64,000 nucleotides of DNA, taken from NCBI GenBank assembly GCA_009760885.1, contig CM019712.1:26953816-27017815 (forward strand), in the 5' to 3' direction. The DNA comes from Achatina immaculata. Its lineage: Eukaryota; Mollusca; Gastropoda; Stylommatophora; Achatinidae. The position numbers and the translations under genes were made by a program. A model generated the notes under the pieces. It was not told the origin of the DNA. It saw only the letters and a list, made by a program, of their open reading frames with translations, and did not search any database. This document shows, piece by piece, positions 22,078 to 34,000 of this stretch; position 1 is the first letter of the stretch; each line of letters begins with the position of its first letter.

Positions 22078-23560
22078 CTGTACCTGTTTCTGTCGTTGGT
22101 TTTATCTGTGCGGTTGTTTCTGTCTTTGGTTTTATCTGTGCGGTTGTTTCTGTCTTTGGTTTTATCTGTGCGGTTGTTTCTGTCTTTGGTTTTATCTGTG
22201 CGGTTGTTTCTGTCTTTGGTTTTATCTGTGCGGTTGTTTCTGTCTTTGGTTTTATCTGTGCGGTTGTTTCTGTCTTTGGTTTTATTTGTGCCGTTGTTTC
22301 TGTCTTTGGTTTTATCTGTGCCGTTGTTTCTGTCTTTGGTTTTATCTGTGCGGTTGTTTCTGTCTTTGGTTTTATCTGTGCCGTTGTTTCTGTCTTTGGT
22401 TTTATCTGTGCGGTTGTTTCTGTCTTTGGTTTTATCTGTGCCGCTGTTTCTGTCTTTGGTTTTATCTGTGCGGTTGTTTCTGTCTTTGGTTTTATCTGTG
22501 CCGTTGTTTCTGTCTTTGGTTTTATCTGTGCGGTTGTTTCTGTCTTTGGTTTTATCTGTACCTGTTTCTGTCTTTGGTTTTATCTGTGCCGTTGTTTCTG
22601 TCTTTGGTTTTATCTGTGCGGTTGTTTCTGTCTTTGGTTTTATCTGTACCTGTTTCTGTCTTTGGTTTTATTTGTGCCGTTGTTTCTGTCTTTGGTTTTA
22701 TCTGTGCCGTTGTTTCTGTCTTTGGTTTTATCTGTGCGGTTGTTTCTGTCTTTGGTTTTATCTGTGCGGTTGTTTCTGTCTTTGGTTTTATCTGTGCCGT
22801 TGTTTCTGTCTTTGGTTTTATCTGTACCTGTTTCTGTCTTTGGTTTTATCTGTGCGGTTGTTTCTGTCTTTGGTTTTATCTGTGCGGTTGTTTCTGTCTT
22901 TGGTTTTATCTGTGCGGTTGTTTCTGTCTTTGGTTTTATCTGTACCTGTTTCTGTCTTTGGTTTTATCTGTGCCGTTGTTTCTGTCTTTGGTTTTATCTG
23001 TGCGGTTGTTTCTGTCTTTGGTTTTATCTGTACCTGTTTCTGTCTTTGGTTTTATTTGTGCCGTTGTTTCTGTCTTTGGTTTTATCTGTGCCGTTGTTTC
23101 TGTCTTTGGTTTTATCTGTACCTGTTTCTGTCTTTGGTTTTATATGTACCTGTTTCTGTCTTTGGTTTTATCTGTGCGGTTGTGTCTGTCTTTGGTTTTA
23201 TCTGTACCTGTTTCTGTCTTTGGTTTTATCTGTGCGGTTGTTTCTGTCTTTGGTTTTATCTGTACCTGTTTCTGTCTTTGGTTTTATCTGTGCGGTTGTT
23301 TCTGTCTTTGGTTTTATCTGTACCTGTTTCTGTCTTTGGTTTTATCTGTACCTGTTTTTGTCTTTGGTTTTATCTGTGCTGTTGTTTCTGTTTGTGGTTT
23401 TATCTGTACCTGTTTCTGTCTTTGGTTTTACCTGTGCGGTTGTTTCTGTTTGTGGTTTTATCTGTACCTGTTTCTGTCTTTGGTTTTACCTGTGCGGTTG
23501 TTTCTGTTTGTGGTTTTATCTGTGCGTTTGCTACTATTTTCGGTTTTATCTACCTGATTG
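22078..23560 (+). repeat. 30-bp / 27-bp minisatellite
   Basis: About 50 copies of CGGTTGTTTCTGTCTTTGGT + TTTATCTGTG (30 bp), mixed with a 27-bp form (CCTGTTTCTGTCTTTGGTTT + TATCTGTA). Both periods are multiples of 3, so long frames stay open (over 500 codons in two frames, reading LWFYLCGCFC or VLSVRLFLSL). The products are low-complexity and hydrophobic. I regard the frames as artefacts of the unit. 23560-23830 continues as a degenerate T-rich version. Confidence 0.95.
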
Positions 23561-23949
23561 TTTCTTAATTTTATTTTATCTATGTTGTTGTTTCTTGTTT
23601 CTTTGGTTTTATCTGTATTGTTTCTTTCTTTTTGCTTTATCTACGTGGTTGTTTCTTTTATTTTGTTTTATTCATGTGGTTTTTTTTTTGGGGGGGGGTA
23701 TCTATGTAGTTGTTTCTTTTTTTGTTTTGTTTATCTACGTGGTTGTTTTTGTTTTTTTTGTTTTATCTATGCGTTTTTTTTTTCTATATGGTTGCTTCTG
23801 TTTTTTTTCCTCTATCTGCAGCTGAATTGTGCCTTTCAAAAATGTCTGTGATTCCGTTTTCTTTTACTTATTTGTTTTTTGTTCTTTCTCTTGTTGTCTA
23901 TTACTGAATTTTCTCTATATGTACGGCTGTTGTTTCTTCGGCTTTCTTT

Positions 23950-25730
23950 GTCTGTGGGTCTCAGTAAACTTCTAATTCACTTTGTCTTTGATTCCAGTAA
24001 TCCTCTGGTTGACTGTTTCTGTGGTTCAGTAATCCTCTAGCTGAATATTTCTGTGGTTCAATAACTTGATTCTTTTGTTCTAGTAATCCTCTGGTTGACT
24101 GTTTCTGTGGTTCAGTAATCCTCTAGCTGAATATTTCTGTGGTTCCAGTAACCTGTTTCTCTTGTTCTAGTAATCCTCTGGTTGACTATTTCTGTGGATC
24201 AGTAACCTGTTTCTTTTGTTCTAGTAATCCTCTGGTTGACTGTTTCTGTGGTTCAGTAATCCTCTAGCTGAATATTTCTGTGGTTCAGTAACCTGTTTCT
24301 CTTGCTCTAGTAATCTTCCAGTTGACTGTTTCTGTGGTTCCCGTAACCTTCTAGTTGACTATTTCTCTTGTTCCAGTAACTCTCTAGTTGACTATTTCTC
24401 TAGTTCCAGTAACCCTCTAGTTGACTATTTCTCTAGTTCCAGTAACCCTCTAGTTGACTATTTCTCTAGTTCCAGTAACTCTCTAGTTGACTATTTCTCT
24501 AGTTCCAGTAACCCTCTAGTTGACTATTTCTCTAGTTCCAGTAACCCTCTAAGTGACTATTTCTCTAGTTCCAGTAACCCTCTAAGTGACTATTTCTCTA
24601 TTTCCAATAACCCTCTAGTTGACTATTTCTCTAGTTCCAGTAACCCTCTAGTTGACTATTTCTCTATTTCCAGTAACCCTCTAGTTGACTATTTCTCTAG
24701 TTCCAGTAACCCTCTAAGTGACTATTTCTCTAGTTCCAGTAACCCTCTAGGTGACTATTTCTCTATTTCCAGTAACCCTCTAGTTGACTATTTCTCTAGT
24801 TACAGTAACTCTCTAGTTGACTATTTCTCTGGTTCTAGTAACTCTCTAGTTGACTGTTTTTACTGCTCCTGTAACCCTCTAATTAACTGTTTTCTGGTTC
24901 CCGTAACCCTTTCATTGACTATTTCTGTGGTTCAAGTAACCCTCTAGTTGACTCCTTCTGTGGCTGTAGTAATCATCTAGCTGACTTTTTCTCTGGTTCC
25001 AGTATCGCTCTAGTTGACTGTTTGTTATTCCAGTACTCGTCTAGTTGACTGTTTTTGTGCTTCCAGTAATCATCTAGTTGACTGTTTGTATGTTTTCAGT
25101 AATCCTTATGTTGGCTGTTTCTCTAGTTCCAGTAAACCTCTAGTTAACTCAATGTTTCTGTGCCTTCAGTGACCCTCTATTTGACTATTTTTGGTGTTTC
25201 CAGTAATCCTCCAGTTGACTCATTCTTTGCTTCCATTAACCTTTTATTTAACTGACTGTTTCTGTGTTTTCAGTAATCCTCTGATTGACTGTTTCTGTGG
25301 CTCCAGTTACCTTCTACTTGACTATTTCTGAGTCTCCAGTTACCCTCTAATTGACTTTTTTGTGGCTCCAGTTACCCTCTAATTGACTGTTTCTGTGGCT
25401 CCAGTGACCCTCTATTTGACTATTTTTGTGTTTCCAGTAATCCTCCAGTTGACTCTTTCTGTTGTTCTGCTAAACGTTTCGTTAACTGACTGTTTCTGTG
25501 GTTTCCCTAATCCTCTAACTGACTGTTTCTTTGGTTGTAGTAATCATCTAGTTGGCTGTTTCTATGGTTGTAGTAATCCTATAGTTTATTGTTTTTGTTT
25601 TTCTTTAATCCTCCAGTTTAATGTTTCTGTTTTTCTAGTAATCCTCTAGTTAACTATTTCTACGGTTCTAGTAATCCTCTAGTGAATTGTTTCTACGGTT
25701 CTAGTAATCCTCTAGTTGAATATGTAATTA
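23950..25730 (+). repeat. ~31-32-bp minisatellite upstream of leader exon 2
   Basis: About 50 degenerate copies of CCCTCTAGTTGACTATTTCT + CTAGTTCCAGTAA. Units are most regular at 24340-24860 and decay outward. The same family as 2045-2400 upstream of leader 1. The following 25740-26110 is AT-rich and weakly periodic. Confidence 0.9.
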
Positions 25731-26320
25731 GTTTTCTTGTTCTAATTCCATTAGATTCTGGGGTTCGTCGTCTTTAACATTATGGGTGGCCGATGTTGTA
25801 ATTGGTTTTTCCTAATTGTAACCTTGCCTGTCTGTGATTTTCACTAACCGTAATCAAGTCTGTGTATAATTTCCTGTAATTTTAATCTTTCCGTGGTTCT
25901 CTCTAACTTTAATAGCGTCAGTATGTGATGTTCATTAACTGTAACTGAGTAAGTCTGGTATTCGCTGAGTATAACTGAGTTATTTTTTAAAATATTTATA
26001 ATCAAGTCGGTCTGTGACTTTCACTAATTTTGATCTAGTCGGTCTGTGTTGTTATTTTCTAATTGTGACCGAGTTATTTTTATTTTATTTTTCTGGTGTA
26101 TAATGATTATTTTTCTGTTCACACGGCTACACTACCTCATGCATGAAAGTGAGTATAGTATGTAGCTACATCTACAGGATAGCATGGACAGGTCAGACCG
26201 CAGACAGATAAAGGTATATAGTCAAATTACAATACAAATCTTTTATTTAAAAACGTGATAATAAATTTTGTCGTATCACCTCCTTTTTTTCCCTAGAATC
26301 TAAAGCAACTAAACATCATC

Positions 26321-26384
26321 ATGTGCTGGTTAGCAATATTCAGTGTGTTTCTTATTTTCCCGATTCTGGCATCAGCTCAAAGCG
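26321..26384 (+). CDS. Exon 1: signal peptide (leader copy 2)
   Basis: ATG opens MCWLAIFSVFLIFPILASAQ S, a classic signal peptide with a hydrophobic core and an ASA-Q cleavage-like end. The donor is G|GTGAGTAA, phase 1. ATG was chosen because it is the only in-frame ATG before the hydrophobic core and because the leader at 3473 starts at the same place (M-C-x-L-A). Upstream, ACTAAACATCATC precedes the ATG. Confidence 0.85.
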
Positions 26385-29300
26385 GTGAGTAACATACCTT
26401 GTATTTGTGTGTTTTCTTTCCAAGAATTCTATGAAGCGCTGTGGAAATATTATTTATTAGTTCTTCTATTTGTTCAGCGTTTGAGTGTTAAGTCTCTATA
26501 GTCTCTGGTAGCGTAGGTCGTTGGTTCGAACCTGGCTGTACCTGGCTTTTTCTGGAGTTGAAGGAAAAGATGGCCAGGTGCGATGGTGAGCAGTTCATCC
26601 CTAGAGTATGAAGTGACTAGGAATATATGGGCATCCATACCATATCCCATTGAAGTGTCCAGGAATATATGAGCACCCATACCATAACCTATAGAATGTG
26701 AAGTGACCAAGGAAATTATGAGGACCCATATCGTATCCCCTAGAAAGTGAAGTGACTAGGGAAAATATGAGGACCCAAGCCATATCCTCTAGATGCTTCC
26801 ATGATATGGCAGTGTTACCTTCACCTTTAAACTTTACTTGTGTTTGTTATGTGTTACCGGATAATGCGTTGTTTACTTCATGTATCCATACATGTGCTCC
26901 TTGGCGTTGATTTGTGTGTTATTTTGGTTTGTTATTTTTCTTTGCTATTTTTTCTTTGTTGCTTCTTTTATAACAAGAGTTCACTCTACAAAGAAATACG
27001 AACAGATTAAAAGTTACATCTATAAAGAAATGGTTACAACTACGTGCAGATGAAGAAAACACGACCAATAGTACAAACTCTCAAGAAATGAGCAAGTTAT
27101 AATATTTCGATTTAGAGCAAGACACTACAAGCTGAGACACTTTCTGTACTAGCAGTTCCCTGTCTCTGGTAAACTGAGCATTATTAAGTGATGCGAGAGT
27201 ACATTATAGATTTCTTGTAAGTGTTAAGTATTGCATACAATCAATCAGGGTCCATGGCACTGGATATTACACACAAGCTTGTGACCCCAAACTTATATGC
27301 TGTTAATAATAAGGTATTCGAAAGACCCGATGGATCTCAGCAACCTACAGGAGAAGCTGTACAGTGATGTGAGGAGAGAGATTCACCTCGTTTTCTATCT
27401 GAACAACGAAGATGAAGAAGGATATTTGATTCTAATTTAACAAAAAGCTGGATGAATTAATATCAACTTTATCAGCATGACCGCGCGTCTCTATTTCTTT
27501 TTTTTTTAATGTCACGCGTCTCATTTTCTCGTCCAATCAGGTTGCAGTTCCGGGGGTAAAAGTTACGCCCATCTTGACACATTCCCACACGCTAATGGCT
27601 GCGCTAATCTCCAGTGTCAAAACGGAACTATTGCTACAACATATGAAGGTAAATACGAATATAATAGGTACATTTGTTGAGCAAAGTTTGTGTGGAGAGA
27701 ATAAATAAAATGGTAAGGGTACAGAACCAATGCTGAGTTGACGAGTATAATATCTGAGAGGTTTATGTACGTGGTAAATGGGATAGAAATAAGTGACCTA
27801 GTTTCCAGGACGTAATGAATATATTAACAGTGTTTTCATTACCACAAGAAGCGCGCCATCACAAGTTCGTTGATAATAAATTAATCTATCAGTCGGTTAT
27901 CACGAGCAGCTGGTGGAGGTAGGATATGATCTTCTTCTGGTACTTGGTTTATCCTCTAGCACAGCGACGAGTTAACCACCATCATGGCCCATAGACTAAC
28001 TTAGAGCCCTTGTTTCTTCTTATCTATACAGCTCATCTCTTGATATGTAACCTAATTCCACTTCAGATATGATCCGTATTATTACCACATACTTTGAATT
28101 ACACTTGAATTACAGACCAAACACACACTGATAAATCACTGTATTTGGTGTGACAGTACATGCTAGTGCAGAAATAACAGTTATAAATAATTGCCACACG
28201 AAACAGTAATCTATTTCGATTACACATTGTTTCTTGACACGAAACCTCCACATTTTGAGGACCTCTGGCTTAAAATCTGTTAGCCTCATTATAATCTATC
28301 AAGTCTTTAGCTCGATTGTTTTCACTTGACAAGTCAATAGACCAGGAACACTTTGCGATGTTCATTCATTCATTCATTTGCATGTCCCATGTGGAACTTT
28401 ACCTCCCTAACAGCACTCCTGTAGGCCTCTCGGTTGTGAGCAACTGTCCCTTTGCGATGTAGAAATACGAAGATACTGTGCAGATCATTAAGTAAAGAAG
28501 CAATTTTAAAATGAGAACAAATGTACTGTGATCATAAATCAAAAGTCGAACATGTTCTCAGTTATTAGACCACAGTAAATGGATGGCAGTCGGCTGAGGT
28601 AATAAGAAATGTTTGTGTGATGTGCCACGTGACTTCAAGCTAAGAAAAAAATGATTTTGTAAGTTTATAAAAGGAATTATAAATAAACTAATAAATGTAG
28701 CTGTTGTTGAGAAGATAGATAGATTTTAAGCAGTGACGATAAAAGAAAGGAAAAAATAATGGACGCCAATTAAATGAGATGTAACTAGCGAAAAGAAAAG
28801 TCACATGAATAGAAATGAAGTCAAGAGAGAGAAGATAGCCATGAAACGAGATGAACACTGTAATGGAAGGGAGATAAAGAACGCATTTACGAATTTACGA
28901 TCTTTCGTGGCTCTAAGAAACCAAAACACACATTAATAACACACACACTCACACACACACACACTCTCTCTCTCTCTCTCTCTCGCCATCAGTAATATTA
29001 TTATTTGTATTTGGTCATTAAAATGCATCTTAAAGTGTGACAATCAATACACACATTGATTACTGGAAATGGTAGGGGAGCAGATATGGGAATGTCCTGA
29101 ATGCACTGACGTTATCTCCTGAGATATCTGAGGTCTCTATATCAATCAAACAATCTAAATTGACAACATAATCTTCTGGGGTTTTTTTCAGCTTGTGGCA
29201 AAGAACTGGATAAAAAATGCCATGCAGTCAATGAAGTATTCCTATTTCGACGTCAAACTTACATATGTACAAAGAATTCTACCGGAGTCTACAAGCTCGA

Positions 29301-31004
29301 TCTAGCTCCGAAATCCAACTGCACGGCAGAGGGGAGGGTGTTTCAAAATCTAGAAATCTTTAAGTTGTCTGACGGATGTAATAATTACCAGTGTGAAGAT
29401 GGAGAAGTTGTTGCCATAACCCCTGAAGGTAAATATCAGTATTTACGAAATATTAATCTTGGTTTTCATGTTATAGAACCTGACCTGGAGTGAACGAACA
29501 AAGATCATAATTTGTTTTTGCAACTTTACAGCAGTCATGTTGTTAACAATTAAATATTTAGTTTTATACACTTACAGGTAGGGATACCCGCCGTTGCCTA
29601 GGTAGCTGTCATGTAACAATATTAGGTGAATGTTTAAATTGTACGCCACAGTGTTATAAATAAATTTGTAAAATGAATGACACTGATACTGACCATATCA
29701 CCCTCTAGTGTGCTGACAGGTCAAGGAAAATATGGGCACTAACACCATATCCCTATGTGCCTCTAAAGCATGACAGGATTACCTTTACCTTTTTTACCTT
29801 ATATATATATATATATGTATAATCATGTGTCGGAAGGATTATTCTAAGCATATATGGGTTCACTTTCAAGCTGTACAAGATTTGCCATGTTTTCGGCCAT
29901 GGCAGGAAAACGTGTTCCTGAAATGTTCCATAGGGTTAAGGTCAGCTGACACTTCTGGCCATGGACTGAGAACATGAATGTTGTTCTGATAGAGAAATCC
30001 CATGGGCACTTTTGCTCGACAAGGAGCTGCATTGTTGTGCATAAAAGTAAAGCCTTCTCTCTGGATTTAGAAACAAAGGCACGGCATCAGTTATCAGGAC
30101 CATGTCTATGTATCGCTGGCAGTGATGGCGCCCCGAATTGGTACCAGCTGTTTTTTAAAACTTCACATAATGATACTGCCCCCCCCCCCCCCGCCCCAAC
30201 CTAACTTCTTTGCCTCTCGGATGTAGCTATCAGCATAACTTTTATGTGGGCGTCTGTACACGCTGATCCTACCATCATGCCAGTCCATCACGAATCTGGA
30301 CTCCTCTGACAACATGAAAATGTGATATTGCCTCGCAGCCATCTGACGTATTCATTTGCCCACCGAAGTCTCTTCTTGATGTGGCGTTGCGGAAGTCTAT
30401 GACGTGGGACTGGCTGGCGTGGACGTATGTCTCGTTCCATCAGTCGAAGTAAGACAGAGTCCAGCGCAACGTGCCTGTTATTGGGTACTACATCTATGGT
30501 GCCAGTTGTCTTCTGAGCAGGCTGCTAACTGTCCCGTAAATGAACAGTTGGAATAAATCCGACTTGCTTTCTCGTGGCCATTCTTGTTTTCTCTGGTCTA
30601 GTACGGTCTCTGGTGACGCCTGTAACGCAGAACGTAGTTGTAATCGATAAACATGCTTACAAAACTTGTACTTCTTGTAATCGATAAACATGCTTACAAA
30701 ACTTGTACTTCTTGTAATCGATAAACATGCTTACAAAACTTGTACTTCTTGTAATCGATAAACATGCTTACAAAACTTGTACTTCTTGTGTCAGCATTAA
30801 AATACCCGATAATCTTTTTATTTTTCATACTATGTTACGCGGGATAATGAGAAAAACAGTAGTTAATCTAGATATAATGATATCGAAATTAGCGCGATGA
30901 TCTAATCTTTAGAAAGAGTGATAACAGTTACACTTGAGACGAATTTATAGAACAGGAAGGGAAAACCCACACATTTCACGTCATTTCACAGTGTGAGCAG
31001 TTTT

Positions 31005-31067
<63 letters not shown>

Positions 31068-34000
31068 ATGCGAAATGAGTACTATTCACATATTTAGAAC
31101 TTTCAGGGATTAACATGATGTCAACACATTGAAACTGAGTGAGTACATTTCAGAATATACTATCTTCTTAAGTATGAACTTTTTTTTCAGTTGCATTCTT
31201 TCAAGTCGTAATCCTGATGTCTTTTATATATTTCTATCATAATGTAAGGTTACACATAATATCTTATCTTACATCTTACATCCTTCCCGTGTCGGTAAAC
31301 GTCATATAGAGCCCGCATGGTAGTTCGCCAAGATGTCATGTCCTCGGCGAGTTTGTCAGTCTTATCAAGGGATGTTATGCCCACTAAACCGGCCTCTCTT
31401 AACAATGTCCTCTTTAGAGTTTCACGTGGTCGACCTCTTTTTCTTCGGTCTGTTGTGTTCCATTTGATAGCTTGTTTGGGGATTCTCTGATTGTTTCTGC
31501 TCATTACATGACCGACATATGCCCATCTTCTTTATCTGATCACCCATGAGACAGGCTGTTGTTTGCTCGTCAGTCTTATCTCTGCGTTGTTCTTGAATTC
31601 GTTCCACTTTATACCGAATATTTTCCTAAGGAATTTGTTTTCAAAAGAGCCTAATTTCTTTTCTATGTCTTTAGTTTTCCAGCTTTCACATGCATAAACG
31701 AGGGTGGATATTAATTTGAATTTAACAGTCTTAAATTGGTTTTTGTGGTATAGCTTTTGAATGCCATAAGTTCTCAAGATTTTTGAAGATTTTCTAATTC
31801 TAACTTCCTTTCCAGTGTCATTATCCTGGTCTATGTAGCTGCCGAGATATGCAAACTGGGTTACTTCTTCATAACCTGTTCCTTCTACGTACATTATCCC
31901 TTCGTGGTTAATGAGACGTTTCCTTATTTTTTGTTTTATCCTTGTTAATTTCATGTCCTATTTTACTAGCCATTGAAAACAGGCTATCTGTGTTTTCTTC
32001 CATTGATTTTACATTGTCACTGAGAAGAGTTATGTCATCAGCAAAATCAAGATATTCTAGTTGGGTCTCATGTACCCAATCAATGCCCGTTTTACCTGTG
32101 CAGCATTTTATTTCATTATGAGGTCTAATCTTATCTTATATCTTATATCCTTCCCATGCCGTTAAACGTCACATAGGGCTCGCAAAGTAGTTCGCCAATT
32201 ATTTTAAGAGGTCTAATGCAATTATAAAAAGCAATGGAGATAATATACATCCTTGTTTCGTGCCTGTTTCAATCTGAAACCATTCATTCATTCCTTCTTC
32301 TATGTTGACTGCATAAATATATCAGTTGTAGAGGTCTGTAATGATGTTAACAATCTTAGATGATATCCCATGTATTCTTAAAATTCTCCACAATGAATCT
32401 CTGTGTACGCTATCAAATGCCTTTTTAGTCTGTGAAGTTCAGGATTAATGGTTTTTGTTTTTCAAGTATTATTCTTAGAGTAAAGATCTGGTCGTGACAG
32501 CTTCTCCCTTTTCGAATCCTGCCTGTTTTTCTCTCATTGCAGCATCCACTATGTCTTTAATTCTATTCAGAATCACTTTGTTGAATACGTCTGATACAAC
32601 TGATAGTAAGATTACTCCTCACCAGTTGTTGCTATGGCTAAGGTGGCCTTTTTTGTGGGCATTTTAACAATTATTCCTTTTTTTTTCCTTTTAGAAGGGA
32701 CCTTCTCTTCTTTCCAAACTTTATTAAAAATGCTCTGTAGTTGGCCCATGTTGTCACTGTTAATTGCTTTTCGCATTTCGGCTGTTATTTCATCTTCACC
32801 TGAAGCTTTATTGTTAGTCATTTTACATACATAATACTACATAATAATGTATTTTTATGTAACACTTCATTGTTCCACTGACATGAAATTTCATGAAGTG
32901 TGATTCACAATGTTAAGTGAGCAAAGTAAATGTTAGGATCATTACCGACTGACAGTAAAAGAACAACCCGGATTATAAGACAACGTATCTGATTCACAAA
33001 AATCAGTTACTACTTTAATCGTATAATATACTGCCGGGTAAATCTGTCCTTGTGTGTGTGATCTTCCCATGACATTAGATAACATTTCTTTATGAAATCA
33101 CTTTCATTTCTTTAAAACCTACAACTGTGTTACACATATCATTTAAAGGATAGTATACCAGAATACTACATAGGAAGTTTTAAAATGAGTAAATGATTTG
33201 TGATTTAAATTTGTGAACTGCTTTTGACATCCAGGTTCCAACACTGGGAGAACAAACTAAAATTTAGAATTAAATTGTGTCTTTTTTTTTCTTGTGTCAC
33301 TGGTCCTGAATGCAGATTTCTTGTGTCACTGTTCCTGAATGCAGATTTCTTGTGTCACTGTTCCTGAATGCAGATTTCTTGTGTCACTGGTCCTGAATGC
33401 AGATTTCTTGTGTCACTGGTCCTGAATGCAGATTTCTTGTGTCACTGTTCCTGAATGCAGATTTCTTGTGTCACTGTTCCTGAATGCAGATTTCTTGTGG
33501 TATCAGAAGAGAGTTCTCTGTTTACAAGTACAAACACTAACCATGTTGAACTGACCTTATAATGTACTGCAAAACGGTTTTTATTGTTTTTGTATTTGAT
33601 TTTTTTATGACATTAGAGGAAACTAAACCTGACTGACAAGGCCGAGTGAGCATATTATATGAAAATTAACCACGTTCAAATCAAAACATCAAACATAAAA
33701 TGAAACTAATCCTTAAAACAAATCTGAACACAGAGATGACGAGCTGTAAATTACCTTTCGAAACTCGTAAATAGTTTTTGGGTATAAGTAATTATATGTG
33801 ACTAAATACATACATATACACAAAGCCACTGAAGTAAAACTGTAACAGGAACGGCCGTTTTAATTAACCAGCACACAGCTACAATTTTTCGATTGACACC
33901 TTAATCATAGAAAAACATACGAGACAAAGAAATAAGAAAGGAAGATAAAATATAGATTCACATGAATGATATACAACAAATAAGAATGGGGTAAAATAGA

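Noticed and set aside
21794..23825. Open frames of 587, 538 and 387 codons
   Set aside because: They are overlapping registers of one 30/27-bp minisatellite whose unit has no stop. The products are low-complexity and no gene signals flank them.
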